This document shows positions 50,002 through 61,169 of a stretch of 63,142 nucleotides of DNA, piece after piece. Origin of the DNA: an uncultured Opitutaceae bacterium (lineage in GTDB: Bacteria; Verrucomicrobiota; Verrucomicrobiia; Opitutales; Opitutaceae); contig CAIXHE010000131.1 of NCBI GenBank assembly GCA_903919205.1, positions 1 to 63,142 of the forward strand. The letters are read 5' to 3'. The notes beneath the pieces are model-generated. The model did no database searches and was not told where the DNA came from. It saw only the letters and a program-made list of their open reading frames with translations. The position numbers were made by a program, and so were the translations under genes. Positions within the stretch are counted from its first letter, which is position 1; each line of letters opens with the position of its first letter.

Positions 50002-50016
50002 ACCCGGGACGCCGCG

Positions 50017-51420
50017 CTAAGGCGCGGCGAAGCGCATCGGGAGCATGGCAGCGTCCTGCATCCCGTGGATGATCTTCTTGTCGGGCGGGCAGAACGTCGC
50101 GAGGCCGCCGGCGAGGCGCGCCTTGCCGCCCACAACGAAGTAATACGGGCACAGCCTCAGGCGCCCGTCGACCTCGCGAAGCTCGTGCGGCTCCGCCGTG
50201 TCGTACACGGCGTGCCTGACCCGGCGCGGCTTGCGGTAGGCCTGAAGGACGTGGAGGCTCGTGGGGGCGAGCGCGAGGGCCCGCTCGACGCCCTCCTGCC
50301 ATTCCTCGCGCGAGCAGTCGCTGCCCAGCACCACGCTGCGGGCACCCCACGCCGTCTCGTGGAAGCCGCTGATCTTGATGATCAGGTCGCGCTCCTTCTG
50401 GGTGGCCGAGATGAGGTCCCTCCAGCTCGTGAGGGCGCGGCCCGCCGCACGCGGGCCGTCAAGCACCGCACCCGGGGGCAGCGGCGCCGGGTCGATGATC
50501 CACGAGGGAGGGATCAGCGCGCGCAGGAGCTTGAGCGAGCGGCCGGGGATCGCCTCCTCCCAGAACTCCTGGAGCCGGTGGTGGTGGAAGAGGGCAAACG
50601 CGAGCTTCTCCTCCTGGAACGTGCGCATTGGCGGCGCGATCGCGACCTCGCCCGCGGCCCACGCCTCCAGGATATACGGGGCCGTCTGGATGCTCGCCAG
50701 GTCGAAGAGCTCGAAGAAGCGGTAGATGATATCGATCTTTTCGGGGTTGCCCTCCACGTCGAAGAAAAGAGCGCCCCCGAGCGGGAACACGTCCTCGGGC
50801 GCCATGCAGAACACCCGGTGCCCCAGCACCTGGAGCTGCTGCGCAAGCCACTCCATCTCGGGCCGGTAGGTCGCCGCCTCCTCGCTGACGACGAGCGCGA
50901 TCAGGGGGTTCGGGAACTCGGGGCGCAGGGCCGCCAGCGAGGCGTGGAAGGCCTTGATCATGGCGTCCGCGGAGCCCACGAGCCCGGGCGCGTCCGCGTA
51001 GAGCCGGTTCAGGAAGGCCGTGAGCCCGATGCCGCCGGGGACCGAGTCTAGCTCCGTCATGACGAAGCCGTCGTCGGTCAGGAGCAGGTCGGGTCGGAGC
51101 ACCGTCGGGTACCTGCCGCGGTTCTTGGGGTCGCGGCCATGCTCGATCAGGAGCTGGGGCTTGCCTCGCTCGAGGTATTCGGCCACCCAGGGGGCCACGA
51201 GCGGCTTGTTGCGAAGCAGGTTCTTTCCGCCGGCCGAGCGCAGGTAGAGCGTCTCTAGGGCCTGGTGGAACTCGAGCGAGGCCGCGCCGATCGCCTCCAA
51301 TTGCTCGGCCTGCGGCGCCGGGATCGGCCAGGCGTCAGGCGACAGCCGCCAGGTCTTGTCCTCAAAGAGCGACTGCCCGGCGAAGGCGGCCTTCAGGGCC
51401 TCGTGGGAAAGGGGGGGCAT
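50017..51420 (-). CDS. Circularly permuted ATP-grasp-like protein
   Basis: A 467-residue cytoplasmic protein not annotated by any strong name. Its pattern fits the circularly permuted ATP-grasp group (DUF407, glutathionylspermidine-synthase-like): RPDLLLTDDGFVMTELDSVPGG (R-x-D ... E-x-N/D-x-x-P-x-G), IDIIYRFFELFDLAS (the family's D-x-I-Y-R-R segment), EEKLAFALFHHH, and LIIKISGFHETAWGARSVVLGSD (the nucleotide Lys and Gly-rich loop). Such enzymes form peptide-like bonds with ATP. No partner is visible: prfB lies 11 bases upstream on the same strand. It could be a ligase of a small peptide or modified metabolite; substrate unknown. Confidence 0.65.
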   Translation of the reverse strand: MPPLSHEALKAAFAGQSLFEDKTWRLSPDAWPIPAPQAEQLEAIGAASLEFHQALETLYLRSAGGKNLLRNKPLVAPWVAEYLERGKPQLLIEHGRDPKNRGRYPTVLRPDLLLTDDGFVMTELDSVPGGIGLTAFLNRLYADAPGLVGSADAMIKAFHASLAALRPEFPNPLIALVVSEEAATYRPEMEWLAQQLQVLGHRVFCMAPEDVFPLGGALFFDVEGNPEKIDIIYRFFELFDLASIQTAPYILEAWAAGEVAIAPPMRTFQEEKLAFALFHHHRLQEFWEEAIPGRSLKLLRALIPPSWIIDPAPLPPGAVLDGPRAAGRALTSWRDLISATQKERDLIIKISGFHETAWGARSVVLGSDCSREEWQEGVERALALAPTSLHVLQAYRKPRRVRHAVYDTAEPHELREVDGRLRLCPYYFVVGGKARLAGGLATFCPPDKKIIHGMQDAAMLPMRFAAP

Positions 51421-51431
51421 GGCGGGCGGGA

Positions 51432-52575
51432 TCAGTCCTCGATCTGGATGTCCTTGTTGCGGTGCCGGGGGCTGCCGGCGCGAAGCCAGGCCGTGATGAA
51501 GCTGTCCAGGCCGCCGTCGAGGACACCCTGCGTGTCGCTCGTGCTGTAGCCGGTGCGCAGGTCCTTCACCATCTGGTAGGGCTGCAGCACGTAGCTGCGG
51601 ATCTGGCTGCCCCAGCCGATCTCGCCCTTCTCCCCGTAGAAGCGCTCCATCTCGCTGCGCTGCTCGTCCAGGCGCTTCTCGTAGAGCCTGGACTTGAGCA
51701 CCGTCATGGCGCTCGCCCGGTTCTTGATCTGAGAGCGCTCGTTCTGGCAGACGACGACGATGCCGGACGGCAGGTGGGTCAGGCGCACGGCCGAGTCGGT
51801 CGTGTTGACGCCCTGCCCTCCCTTGCCCGAGGAGCGGTACACGTCGACGCGGATCTCACTCTCGGGGATCTCGATCTCGATGTCCTCGTTGATCTCGGCG
51901 ATCACGTCCACGGCGCAGAAGGACGTGTGGCGGCGCTTGTTGGAGTCGAAGGGGCTGATGCGCACGAGGCGGTGCACGCCGCGCTCGGCCTTCGCGTAGC
52001 CGTAGGCGTTCTCGCCCTTGATGAGAAGGGTCGCCTTGGTGATGCCGGCCTGGTCGCCGACCTGCACGTCCTGGACCTCGACCTCGAAGCCCCGGCGCTC
52101 GGCCCAGCGGTTGTACATGCGGAAGAGCATGTCGGCCCAGTCGCAGGACTCGGTGCCGCCGGCGCCGGCCTGGATGGAGAGGAAGGCGTTGTTGCGGTCG
52201 AACTGCCCGTTCAGGAACGAGGCGATCTCGAGCTTGTCGAGCTCCGCGGCCATGGCCCCGGTCGTCTCCTCGATCTCGTGCTCGTAGACCTCCCGCTCGT
52301 CCGGCGCGGACGCCTCGACAAGCTCGAGCATGACGTCCGAATCCTCGACCTTCTTCTGGAAGGCGACGACCGGCAGCACGGCGCGCTTGAGGCCGTTCAG
52401 CTTGCCGATGTGCTTCTGGGCGCGCTCGTTGTTGTCCCAGAACCCCGGCTCGCCCATCTGGCCCTCGAGGGCCTCTATCTCCCGACGCTTTTGGTCGACG
52501 TCAAAGAAACCTCCACAGGTGGCCTGCGCGCTTCTTGATGTTCTCTATCTGGTTGAGCGTCTCGGGGGAGATCAT
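51432..52575 (-). CDS. prfB: Peptide chain release factor 2 with programmed +1 frameshift
   Basis: RF2 reads UGA and UAA stop codons and frees the peptide. The coding sequence is in two frames: ATG 52575 to a TGA at 52503-52501 (24 codons, ending W-R-F-L), then after skipping base 52503 it resumes at GAC 52502-52500 and runs to 51432, giving 380 residues. The main part contains [18 protein letters not shown] with the catalytic GGQ and the stop-reading tripeptide SPF in VRISPFDSN. The internal UGA lets RF2 level control its own synthesis. The leader is C-rich (CTCCCTCACC) without a Shine-Dalgarno sequence. Confidence 0.95.
52500..52514 (-). other. Programmed +1 frameshift site of prfB
   Basis: Read on the minus strand the site is GGAGG-TTT-CTT-TGA-C. 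CTT TGA C is the classic RF2 slippery stop, and GGAGG three bases before CTT is the internal Shine-Dalgarno-like stimulator at the same spacing as in E. coli (AGGGGG-TAT-CTT-TGA-C). This is direct sequence evidence for autoregulated frameshifting. Confidence 0.95.
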
Positions 52576-52702
52576 GGTGAGGGAGACCACTAAATGCGTC
52601 CCGGGCCCCGACAGCAAGCGGACAAGAGCGGCGACAAACCCCCGGGCCGCCTTGCGGCCGCCGCGCACCCTGGGCTAGGGTCTCCCCCACATCCCCGAAC
52701 AC

Positions 52703-53695
52703 ATGATCCAACGCACCTTGGGCAAGAACGGCCCCCACGTCTCAGCTCTCGGCCTCGGCTGCATGGGCATGAGCGACTTCTACGATCCGGCCGGCATGGA
52801 CGATGCGGAGTCGATCCGCGTCATCCACCACTTCCTCGACAAGGGGGGAAGCTTCCTCGACACGGCCGACGCCTACGGGCTCGGCCGCAACGAGGAGCTG
52901 GTCGGCCGGGCGATCGCGGACCGGCGCAGCGCGGTCGTGCTCGCGACGAAGTTCGGGCTTTGCCGGGGGCCCAAGGGGGAGTTCCTCGGCGTGCGCGGGG
53001 ACCCGCAGTACGTGCGCGAGGCCTGCGACGCGAGCCTGCGGCGCCTGAAGGTCGAGACCATTGACCTCTACTACCAGCACCGCGTCGACCCGAAGGTGCC
53101 GATCGAGGACACCGTGGGCGCGATGGCGGAACTCGTGCGCGCGGGCAAGGTGCGCCGCATCGGGCTGTCCGAGGCGGCCCCGGCCACGATCCGCAGGGCC
53201 GTGGCCGTACACCCCGTCGCGGCGCTCCAGACCGAGTATTCGCTCTGGAGCCGCGATCCCGAGGACGGTATCCTCGCGACCGTCCGCGAGCTCGGCATCG
53301 CCTTCGTGGCGTACAGCCCCCTCGGCCGGGGCTTCCTGACGGGCCAGTTCAAGGCGCCGGAGGACCTTCCGGCGGACGACTACCGCCGCAACAGCCCGAG
53401 GTTCCAGGGCGAGAACTTCCAGAGGAACCTGGACCTCGTGGGCAAGATCCGCGAGCTCGCCGCCGCCAAGGGCTGCACGCCGAGCCAGCTGGCTCTCGCC
53501 TGGGTGCTCGCCCAGGGCGACGACATCGTCCCGATCCCGGGGACAAAGCGCATGAAGTACCTGGACGAGAACCTGGGGGCGCTCGACGTCCGACTGGACG
53601 CGGCGGACCTCGCGGCCATCAGCGCCGCCCTGCCCGCGGGCTCGGCCCAGGGCACGCGCTATCCCGCCCAGACGATGGCGGCGGTCAACCGCTGA
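52703..53695 (+). CDS. Aldo/keto reductase
   Basis: A 330-residue NADPH-dependent (beta/alpha)8-barrel reductase. The catalytic tetrad is visible: Asp and Tyr in [15 protein letters not shown], Lys in VLATKFG, and His in [10 protein letters not shown]. The C-terminal cofactor block is [21 protein letters not shown]. The front [11 protein letters not shown] marks the AKR13/YajO-like group that acts on aldehydes, some of them reactive. It stands alone between prfB (divergent) and the antiporter gene (convergent, 11-base overlap). Confidence 0.94.
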   Translation: MIQRTLGKNGPHVSALGLGCMGMSDFYDPAGMDDAESIRVIHHFLDKGGSFLDTADAYGLGRNEELVGRAIADRRSAVVLATKFGLCRGPKGEFLGVRGDPQYVREACDASLRRLKVETIDLYYQHRVDPKVPIEDTVGAMAELVRAGKVRRIGLSEAAPATIRRAVAVHPVAALQTEYSLWSRDPEDGILATVRELGIAFVAYSPLGRGFLTGQFKAPEDLPADDYRRNSPRFQGENFQRNLDLVGKIRELAAAKGCTPSQLALAWVLAQGDDIVPIPGTKRMKYLDENLGALDVRLDAADLAAISAALPAGSAQGTRYPAQTMAAVNR

Positions 53696-55325
53696 GGGGC
53701 TCGGCGGGGGCCTCCGGTCCGGTCCCCACGAGCACCGTCTCCTCGTGGTCGAGGAGCGACAGCAGCGGGTGGTGGACCTCGTCGATGATGGCCCCGCTGT
53801 GCCAAAGTCGGTTGATCGCGTCCCGCTCGGCCCGCAGCGCGGCCAGGTGGTAGCGGCGTCCTGCGGCCTGGCGCTCCCGCGCGCTCGCGCGCGTCTCGCC
53901 CTCGCTCGCGAGCTCCGCCAGGCGCAGCTCGTACTCGGCGATCACGTGGCCCAAGGCGGACATCTGGTCGTCGGTCGTGGCCGCCGCCTCCAGGGCGCGC
54001 AGTTCCTCGAGGCCGGCCTCGACCGCGCTCATGCGCGCCAGTCGCTCCTCCCCGGCGCGCGTCTCGTCCTCACGCAGGCCCAGGGCGCGGATCAGCGCCT
54101 CCAGGGTCGTTCCCTGCACGAGGAGTGTCGTTGCGATGACGCCGAAGGACAGGAAGATCACGATGTCGCGACCGGGAAACGGGGCGCCGCCCGGCAGGTA
54201 GAGCGGGATCGACAGCGCGGCCGCGAGGGTCACCGCGCCGCGCATGCCCGCCCATCCGCAGACCAGCACGGCCCGGGGGCTCGCGGGCACCTCGCGGCGG
54301 CGCACACTCGGCAGGAGGAATGGCACGTAGGTGCCGGGAAACATCCACAGCAGGCGCCCGACCATCGCCGTCCCGGCCACGGCGGCCGTCAGGCCCAGCA
54401 GCTGCAGGCCCGAGAACTGGTGGCTCACGGCCGCCAGGACCGAGGGGAACTGCAGCCCGAGGAGCAGGAAGGCGAGGCCGTTCAGCCAGAAGAGCACCGT
54501 CTCCCAGACCCGGTACGCCGTCTGGCGCGCCTCGACGTCCATGCGCACCGGGTCGCGCCACCCCGCGTAGAGGCCGGCGGCGACGACCGAGAGCACCGCG
54601 GAGAGCCCGAGGCGGTCGGCCAGGAGGTAGGCGGCGTACGGCGTCATGAGCGAGAGGGTGGCCTCGACCGTGGGGTCGCTCGACTGCAGGTGGCGGATCA
54701 GGTCGCGCAGCTTGCCGATCGCGTAGCTGACCGCGAGGCCCAGGAGGAAGCCGCCGCTCGAGAGCACCACGAAGTCGAGCAGCGCTGCGCGCAGGGAGAA
54801 ACCCCCGACGACGCAGGCGGCGATCGCGAACTTGAAGGCGACGAGCCCGGTGGCGTCATTCATCAGGCTCTCGCCGCTCAGGACGGTGCTCAGGCGATTC
54901 GGCACCTTCAGCCGCTCGGTGATGGCGCTGACGGCCACGGCGTCGGTGGGCGATACGACCGCGCCGAGCGCCATCGCCATCGCGACCGACAGCCCGGGGA
55001 CGAGGAAGTGCGCGACATAGCCCACCGCGAGCGTCGTGAAGGCCACCAGGCCGATCGCGAGGGTCAGGATCGGCCTCTTGGCGCGCAGGAACTCGCGGAT
55101 CGGCATCAGCCAGCCGTCGGCGAAGAGCAGCGGCGGCAGGAAGCAGACGAAGAAGAAGCCGGGATCGAGCTGCACCCGGGGGAAGCCCGGCAGGAAGGCG
55201 GCCCCGACGCCCCCCGCAATGTAGGTGATCATCTGGGGCCAGGGCAGCCAGCGGCCCACCACGCTCAGCCCCGCGATCAGCAGCAGGAGCAGCAGCGCAT
55301 GCTCGAACTCGGCGAGCCCGCTCAC
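53685..55325 (-). CDS. CPA1 family Na+/H+ antiporter
   Basis: A 546-residue monovalent cation:proton antiporter. About 12 helices occupy residues 5-410, with [24 protein letters not shown] and [15 protein letters not shown] as the CPA1 ion-site blocks (Asp in SPTDA and in NDATG). The last 130 residues form a charged, helical cytoplasmic tail. It resembles NhaP/YjcE. The ATG-like start overlaps the tatC stop by four bases, so the two genes share a transcript, tatC first. Role: pH and sodium homeostasis. Confidence 0.92.
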   Translation of the reverse strand: MSGLAEFEHALLLLLLIAGLSVVGRWLPWPQMITYIAGGVGAAFLPGFPRVQLDPGFFFVCFLPPLLFADGWLMPIREFLRAKRPILTLAIGLVAFTTLAVGYVAHFLVPGLSVAMAMALGAVVSPTDAVAVSAITERLKVPNRLSTVLSGESLMNDATGLVAFKFAIAACVVGGFSLRAALLDFVVLSSGGFLLGLAVSYAIGKLRDLIRHLQSSDPTVEATLSLMTPYAAYLLADRLGLSAVLSVVAAGLYAGWRDPVRMDVEARQTAYRVWETVLFWLNGLAFLLLGLQFPSVLAAVSHQFSGLQLLGLTAAVAGTAMVGRLLWMFPGTYVPFLLPSVRRREVPASPRAVLVCGWAGMRGAVTLAAALSIPLYLPGGAPFPGRDIVIFLSFGVIATTLLVQGTTLEALIRALGLREDETRAGEERLARMSAVEAGLEELRALEAAATTDDQMSALGHVIAEYELRLAELASEGETRASARERQAAGRRYHLAALRAERDAINRLWHSGAIIDEVHHPLLSLLDHEETVLVGTGPEAPAEPLSG

Positions 55326-56311
55326 GACGACAGGTCGGCCTCCGCCTTGCGCTTCTTGCGCTCCCAGTACCAGGCGATCCAGATGCAGGCCTCGTAGAGG
55401 AGGTACAGCGGCACCGCCATGGCGACCTGCGTGACCACCTCGGGCGTCGTGAGGACGGCGCCCAGGATGAGCGAGAGCACCGCCACGTGGCGGCGGTACT
55501 GGGCGAGCTGCTCATGGGTGAGGACGCCGATCTTCACCAGGAAGAGGACGACCAGCGGGAACTGGAAGCCGAGGCCCATGCCGAAGATGAACTTGCAGGT
55601 GAAGTTGATGTACTCCTCCGCCCTCCAGTCCTGCGCCGAGAACCCGAGGAGCTCGGAGTACTGCACCGAGGCGCGCAGCGCCACGGGCAGCAGCAGGAAG
55701 TACGTCGCCAGGACGCCCGCCAGGAACAGCGCCACCGACCAGCTGAGCCAGCTGAAGATGACGCTGCGCTCGCGCAGGTTGAGGGCGGGCAGGATGAAGC
55801 CCCCGATGAAGTAGATCCAGAACGGCGAGGCGATGGCGAGCGCCGCGAAGAGTGCCACGTGGAAGGCCACCATGAAGGCCTCTGCGGGGCTGAAGTTGTG
55901 GAGCTTGATCTCGACCGTGTCCGGCCTGGCGGAGGGCGGCTCCATCGTCAGCGTCATCACCTGCTCCTTGCCCATCGGGGCCGTGCCGACGCGGAAGACG
56001 ACGTTCGGGGCATCGCCGGGAGGCAGCCCCGGGAACTGCTCGCGCGTCACCTCGTAGGGGCCGAGCTTCGCCGAGCCGATCTCGAGCGTCACGGTCGGCT
56101 TCGGCTTCTCGAACATGTGGATGTGGCGCAGGGGCTCCTCGAGCACCTTCACGAGCCACGGGCTCAGGAACAGGCAGGCGACAAGCGCGACGCAGATCGC
56201 GATGCCCGAGCGCACGAGGGCCGTGCGAAGGTCCGCCAGGTGGCCCCAGAAGGACTTGCGGTGCCCCCCGTCGTCGATCTCGGCGTTCGCCTCTGGCACG
56301 TCGTCGGGCAC
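55322..56311 (-). CDS. tatC: Sec-independent protein translocase TatC with enlarged loop
   Basis: A 329-residue TatC, the receptor that recognises twin-arginine signals. Recognised by FWGHLADLRTALVR near the front, EAFMVAFHVALFAALAIASP, FILPALNLRERS and AVLTTPEVVTQ at the last periplasmic turn. Compared with E. coli TatC (about 258 residues) the first periplasmic loop carries roughly 55 extra residues (about 70-135, e.g. KPTVTLEIGS). The conserved Glu of the FExP motif is Gln250 here (GFQFP). The start is GTG after a C-rich leader. tatA/tatB are not in the window. A Tat-signal oxidoreductase lies at 38870-40015. Confidence 0.92.
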   Translation of the reverse strand: MPDDVPEANAEIDDGGHRKSFWGHLADLRTALVRSGIAICVALVACLFLSPWLVKVLEEPLRHIHMFEKPKPTVTLEIGSAKLGPYEVTREQFPGLPPGDAPNVVFRVGTAPMGKEQVMTLTMEPPSARPDTVEIKLHNFSPAEAFMVAFHVALFAALAIASPFWIYFIGGFILPALNLRERSVIFSWLSWSVALFLAGVLATYFLLLPVALRASVQYSELLGFSAQDWRAEEYINFTCKFIFGMGLGFQFPLVVLFLVKIGVLTHEQLAQYRRHVAVLSLILGAVLTTPEVVTQVAMAVPLYLLYEACIWIAWYWERKKRKAEADLSS

Positions 56312-56323
56312 GGGGGGAAGGCG

Positions 56324-57262
56324 CTACTCGCGCAGGATGCCGGCCGCCTTCTCGGCGAGGAAGCTCTTGTAGGCCGCGGCCACGCCCTCGCGCAGGCCGA
56401 TGCGCGCGCTCCATCCGAGCGAGGCCATCCGCGACACGTCGAGGAGCTTGCGCGGCGTGCCGTCGGGCATCTTCGAGTCCCAGGTGATGCGGCCCCGGTA
56501 GCCGATCGTCTCGGCCACCAGCTCGGTCAGCTCGCGGATCGAGACGTCGGTGCCGGTGCCCACGTTGATCCAGTCGGGCGGGTTCTCCTGGCCGAGCAGG
56601 AACGCGCAGGCGTCGGCCAGGTCGTCGACGTGCAGGAACTCGCGGCGCGGGGTGCCCGTTCCCCAGGCGACCACCTCGGGCAGCCCGGCCTCGCGGGCCT
56701 CGTGGAAGCGGCGGATCAGGGCCGGCAGCACGTGGGAGTTGCGGGGATGGTAGTTGTCGCCGGGCCCGTAGAGGTTGGTGGGCATCGCCGAGTGGAACAG
56801 GACCCCGTGCTGCTTGCGGTAGAACTGGCAGAGCTTGAGGCCGGCGATCTTCGCCACGGCGTAGGCCTCGTTGGTCGGCTCGAGCGGCCCGGTGAGCAGG
56901 CAGTCCTCGGTCATCGGCTGGGCCGCGTGCTTGGGATAGATGCACGAGCTGCCGAGGAAGAGGAGCCGCTTGACGCCCGCCTTCCAGGCGCCGTCGACGG
57001 CGCCCGAGGCGATGGCCAGGTTCTCGTGCAGGAACGCCGCCGGGTAGGTCGCGTTCGCGTGGATGCCCCCGACCCGTGCGGCGGCGATCACGGCGACGTC
57101 GGGCTTCTCGGCGGCGAGGAAGTCGCCCACCGCGCGCGCGTCGGTCAGGTCGAGCTGCGAGCGGCTGCGAAGGAGCAGCTCCGCGCCGGGCTCGCGGGAC
57201 AGGCGGCGCACCAGCGCCGAGCCCACCATGCCGGTGTGGCCTGCGATGTAGATTCGGCTCAC
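56324..57262 (-). CDS. fcl: GDP-L-fucose synthase
   Basis: A 312-residue short-chain-type epimerase/reductase that turns GDP-4-keto-6-deoxymannose into GDP-L-fucose. It has [14 protein letters not shown] (NADP site), [22 protein letters not shown], and the active-site YxxxK in [13 protein letters not shown], with [12 protein letters not shown]. The start is the GTG at 57262, overlapping the gmd stop by four bases; the long open frame before it is a shadow of gmd and valS. It follows gmd, its pathway partner, and supplies fucose for surface polysaccharide. Confidence 0.95.
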   Translation of the reverse strand: MSRIYIAGHTGMVGSALVRRLSREPGAELLLRSRSQLDLTDARAVGDFLAAEKPDVAVIAAARVGGIHANATYPAAFLHENLAIASGAVDGAWKAGVKRLLFLGSSCIYPKHAAQPMTEDCLLTGPLEPTNEAYAVAKIAGLKLCQFYRKQHGVLFHSAMPTNLYGPGDNYHPRNSHVLPALIRRFHEAREAGLPEVVAWGTGTPRREFLHVDDLADACAFLLGQENPPDWINVGTGTDVSIRELTELVAETIGYRGRITWDSKMPDGTPRKLLDVSRMASLGWSARIGLREGVAAAYKSFLAEKAAGILRE

Positions 57263-58275
57263 GGGCTCGGGAGCTTCGAGATCTGGGACTCGCGCTTGGC
57301 GAGTTCGAGGTCGTGCTCGACCATGATCTTCACCAGCTCCTTGAAGCGGACCCTGGGCTTCCAGCCGAGCTGCTTCTCGGCCTTGGCCGGGTTGCCGATC
57401 AGGAGCTCCACCTCGGCCGGCCGCTCGTAGCGCGAGTCGTGCTGCACGTACTTCTCCCAGTCGAGGCCCACGTGCCCGAAGGCCTCGCGGCAGAAGTCGC
57501 GCACGCTGTGCGTCTCGTTCGTCGCGACCACGTAGTCGTCGGGCTTCTCCTGCTGGAGCATGAGCCACATCATCTCGACGTATTCCTTGGCGTAGCCCCA
57601 GTCGCGCTGGGCGTCCAGGTTGCCGAGGTAGAGGGACTGCTGGAGGCCGACCTTGATGCGCGTGGCCGCACGGGTGATCTTCCTCGTAACGAAGGTCTCG
57701 CCGCGGCGGGGCGACTCGTGGTTGAAGAGGATCCCGTTGCTGGCGTGGAGGTTGTAGCTCTCGCGGTAGTTGACCGTCAGGTAATAGGCGTAGGCCTTGG
57801 CGCAGCCGTAGGGCGAGCGGGGCCAGAACGGGGTCACCTCGGTCTGGGGCACCTGCTGGACCTTGCCGAACATCTCCGAGCTGGAGGCCTGGTAATAGCG
57901 GACCTTCTTCACGAGCCCCGCCTCGCGGATCGCCTCGAGGATGCGCTGCGCGCCGAGGGCGTCGACGTCGCCGGTGTACTCGGGGATGTCGAAGGACACC
58001 CGCACGTGCGACTGGGCCCCCAGGTTGTAGATCTCGTCGGGCTGGAGCTCGTAGAGGAGCTTCACCATCTGGACCGAGTCGGCCAGGTCGCCGTAGTGCA
58101 GGAACAGGCGCACCCCGTTCACGTGGGGATCGCTGTAGAGGTGGTCTATGCGGCTCGTGTTGAAGGTGGAGGCCCTGCGGATGATTCCGTGCACCTCGTA
58201 GCCCTTCTCCAGGAGCAGCTCGGCCAGATAGGAGCCGTCCTGGCCCGTGATTCCAGTGATGAGGGCTTTCTTCAT
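57259..58275 (-). CDS. gmd: GDP-mannose 4,6-dehydratase
   Basis: A 338-residue NADP-dependent dehydratase. It shows [66 protein letters not shown] (active-site YxxxK) and [16 protein letters not shown], all diagnostic for Gmd. I chose the ATG at 58275; a longer frame adds 13 residues with no support. It makes GDP-4-keto-6-deoxymannose for the overlapping fcl gene. Confidence 0.97.
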   Translation of the reverse strand: MKKALITGITGQDGSYLAELLLEKGYEVHGIIRRASTFNTSRIDHLYSDPHVNGVRLFLHYGDLADSVQMVKLLYELQPDEIYNLGAQSHVRVSFDIPEYTGDVDALGAQRILEAIREAGLVKKVRYYQASSSEMFGKVQQVPQTEVTPFWPRSPYGCAKAYAYYLTVNYRESYNLHASNGILFNHESPRRGETFVTRKITRAATRIKVGLQQSLYLGNLDAQRDWGYAKEYVEMMWLMLQQEKPDDYVVATNETHSVRDFCREAFGHVGLDWEKYVQHDSRYERPAEVELLIGNPAKAEKQLGWKPRVRFKELVKIMVEHDLELAKRESQISKLPSP

Positions 58276-58341
58276 GAAGCGGAGATATAAGCGCAGCCCA
58301 GAGGCGGCGGGCAAGCCCGCATCGCGCCCCGAGGCGAGGCG

Positions 58342-61086
58342 TCAGCCCAGGGACCTGAGCAGCCTCTCCAGCTCGGCGCGCTTGGCCTGCTGGTCGGCGA
58401 GCTGCTTCCTGGCGCCCTCCAGGACCGCGGGGGGCGCCTTGCTGACGAAGGCCGTGTTCGCGAGGCGGGCCTCGGTGCCGGCGATGTGCTTGCCCAGGGC
58501 CTCGAGTTCCTTCGCGAGGCGCGCCCGCTCGGCCGCGGGGTCGACGGTGGAGGCCAGGTCGAGCGCCACCGTGCCGAGCGGCGTCACCGCGGCGGAGGTG
58601 CCGTCCACGTCGTCCCGGCGGGCGATCTCCGAGGCGCCGGCCATGCGCAGGAGCTTGGCGTAGTTCTCGGAGACCGTCGCCCAGGCGGCGTCGTCGCACT
58701 TCACGATGAAGCGGACGTCCCTGCGGCTCGCCACCCCGCGCTCGGCCTTGAGGGCGCGGGCCTGGGAGACGAACACCTTCATGCGCTCCACCAAGGCGGC
58801 CTTGGTGACGTCGGGTCGCACCCCGAGGAGGGTCAGCGAGGAGGCCGACTGCGAGGCGTCGTCCACGTGGACGTAGGAGATCGATCGGGCCTCGGGGCCG
58901 CCGTAGCCGAGCTGCAGCCAGAGCTCCTCGGTGATGAACGGGATGAAGGGGTGCAGCATCACGAGCAGCTGGCGCAGCACGAAGTCCTGGATCGCGAGGC
59001 AATTGGCCCGGGTGTCCTCGGCCTGGAGCTTCGACTTCGAGACCTCGACATACCAGTCGCAGAAGTCGTTCCAGAAGAACCCGTAGAGGGCCTGCGCCGC
59101 CGCGCTGAACTCGAACTCGTAGAAGCACCGGTCGACCTCGCGGATGGTCGTCAGCAGGCGCTGCAGGATCGCGTGGTCGTCGGCGTCGAAGAGCCGGGCG
59201 TCCAGGCGGGGCAGGATCGTCGCGAGCGAGCTGTTGTCGCCGGCCGGCCCGCTCATCTGGCGGAAGCGGCAGGCGTTCCAGAGCTTGTTGCAGAAGTTCT
59301 TGCCGCTCTCGATGCGGTCCTCCTGGAAGCGGATGTCCTGGCCCTGGGGGGCGATGGAGACGATGCCGAAGCGCAGCCCGTCGGCGCCGTAGGTGTCGAT
59401 CAGGTCGAGCGGGTCCGGCGAGTTGCCGAGGGACTTCGACATCTTGCGGCCCTGGGCGTCGCGGATGATGCCGGTGAAGTAGACGTTGTTGAATGGGATG
59501 CGCCGCTCGATCGGCTCGCCCGGGCGGACGAACTCGAGGCCGGCCATGATCATGCGGGCGACCCAGAAGAAGATGATGTCCGGACCGGTGACCAGGGTCG
59601 CCGTCGGGTAGAACGTCTCGAAGCCGGCCTGCGCCATCTCCTCGGGGTTCGGCCAGCCCAGGGTGGCGAACGGCCAGAGCCACGACGAGGCCCACGTGTC
59701 GAGGACGTCGTCCTCCTGGATCCAGTTCTCGGGATCGGCCGGCCCCTTGAGCGACACATGGATCTTCTTCGGATCCCTCAGATCACTCTCCGTTAGCTTT
59801 TCCTTGTCGATCCCCTTGGCGTACCAGACGGGAATACGGTGGCCCCACCAGAGCTGGCGGCTGATGCACCAGTCCTGGATGTTCTCCAGCCAGTGGAGGT
59901 ACACCTTGCTCCAGCGCTCCGGGTAAAACTTGATCAAACCGTCGCGGACGGCACTCTTCGCCTCCTCCACCTTCGGGTAGCGCAGCCACCACTGCCAAGT
60001 GAGGCGCGGCTCGATCGGCACATCGGCCCGTTCGGAATAGCCCACGTTGTTGTGGTAGGCCTCCTCACCCACCAGGTTGCCCGAGGCTTTCAGCAGTTCC
60101 GCGGCCTTCTTGCGGGCGGCAAAGCGGTCCATCCCGGCCAGGTCCGGCCCGCCCAGCTCGTTCAGCGAGCCATCGGCGTTCAGAACGTCAATGATCGGCA
60201 GCTTGTGGCGCAGCCCCACCTCGAAATCCACCTTATCGTGAGCCGGGGTGATCTTGAGGGCACCCGAGCCGAACTCGCGGTCGACCGCCAGGTCGCCGAT
60301 AATCGGAATCGCTGTCCGGTTGATCGGCCGCCAGACGGTCTGGCCGATGAGATCAGTATAGCGTGGATCCTCGGGATGCACCGCGATCGCGACGTCGCCG
60401 GGGATGGTCTCGGGCCGGGTGGTCGACACCTGGATGAAGTGGCCGGGCTTCGCCGTCAGCTCGTACTGCACCTTGTAGATCGTCCCCGTGACCGGCTTCA
60501 TGATCACTTCCTCGTCGGACAGGGCAGTCAGAGACGCGGGGCACCAGTTCACCATCCGCTTGCCCCGGTAGATGTTTCCCCGATCAAAAAGGTCGACGAA
60601 GGTCTTGAGCACGGCGTCCGAGTACTTCGGGTCCATCGTGAACTGCGTGCGGTCCCAATCACAGGAGGCCCCGAGGGCCTGCAGCTGGTTCAAGATGATG
60701 CCGCCCTTCTCCGCGCGCCATTCCCACACCTTCTCCAGAAACTTTTCCCGGCCAAAGTCGTGGCGGGTCTTCTTGTCCTTCCGCAGCTGGCGCTCAACCA
60801 CGGTCTGGGTGGCGATGCCGGCATGGTCGGTCCCGGGGATCCACAGGGCGTTTTTTCCCTCCAGGCGAGCCCGGCGGATCAGGATGTCCTGGATCGTGGC
60901 GTTCAGCACGTGGCCCATGGTCAGCACCCCCGTCACGTTCGGGGGCGGGATCACAATCGAGTACGGCTCGCCCGCGGCGTCCGCATGGCCGGCGAAGGCC
61001 TGCGCCTGCATCCAGGCAGCGTACCACTTCTTCTCCACCTCGCGCGGTTCGTAACTCTTTGTGATTTCGGGCATGAAGACGGTCAC
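58342..61086 (-). CDS. valS: Valine--tRNA ligase
   Basis: A 914-residue class I tRNA synthetase that charges tRNA-Val. HIGH is seen in [16 protein letters not shown] and KMSKS in [14 protein letters not shown]. The editing (CP1) domain lies at about 200-355, with [14 protein letters not shown], and a C-terminal coiled-coil arm (about 850-914) binds tRNA. Full length and intact. It is divergent from glnD, 83 bases away. The leader has only a weak GGTG before the ATG. Confidence 0.97.
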   Translation of the reverse strand: MTVFMPEITKSYEPREVEKKWYAAWMQAQAFAGHADAAGEPYSIVIPPPNVTGVLTMGHVLNATIQDILIRRARLEGKNALWIPGTDHAGIATQTVVERQLRKDKKTRHDFGREKFLEKVWEWRAEKGGIILNQLQALGASCDWDRTQFTMDPKYSDAVLKTFVDLFDRGNIYRGKRMVNWCPASLTALSDEEVIMKPVTGTIYKVQYELTAKPGHFIQVSTTRPETIPGDVAIAVHPEDPRYTDLIGQTVWRPINRTAIPIIGDLAVDREFGSGALKITPAHDKVDFEVGLRHKLPIIDVLNADGSLNELGGPDLAGMDRFAARKKAAELLKASGNLVGEEAYHNNVGYSERADVPIEPRLTWQWWLRYPKVEEAKSAVRDGLIKFYPERWSKVYLHWLENIQDWCISRQLWWGHRIPVWYAKGIDKEKLTESDLRDPKKIHVSLKGPADPENWIQEDDVLDTWASSWLWPFATLGWPNPEEMAQAGFETFYPTATLVTGPDIIFFWVARMIMAGLEFVRPGEPIERRIPFNNVYFTGIIRDAQGRKMSKSLGNSPDPLDLIDTYGADGLRFGIVSIAPQGQDIRFQEDRIESGKNFCNKLWNACRFRQMSGPAGDNSSLATILPRLDARLFDADDHAILQRLLTTIREVDRCFYEFEFSAAAQALYGFFWNDFCDWYVEVSKSKLQAEDTRANCLAIQDFVLRQLLVMLHPFIPFITEELWLQLGYGGPEARSISYVHVDDASQSASSLTLLGVRPDVTKAALVERMKVFVSQARALKAERGVASRRDVRFIVKCDDAAWATVSENYAKLLRMAGASEIARRDDVDGTSAAVTPLGTVALDLASTVDPAAERARLAKELEALGKHIAGTEARLANTAFVSKAPPAVLEGARKQLADQQAKRAELERLLRSLG

Positions 61087-61169
61087 CTAACCAAGGCGGG
61101 GGGCGGGAGGCAAGATTCCCATTTTCACGATTTGCCAACGCGTGGGACACCTCCACGCTATCCAGTCCG

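Noticed and set aside
52501-52503. Early TGA in prfB as a nonsense mutation
   Set aside because: It is the conserved programmed frameshift site with its stimulator.
57263-59695. Very long minus-strand frame in front of fcl
   Set aside because: It is an out-of-frame shadow of gmd and valS; fcl begins at the GTG at 57262.
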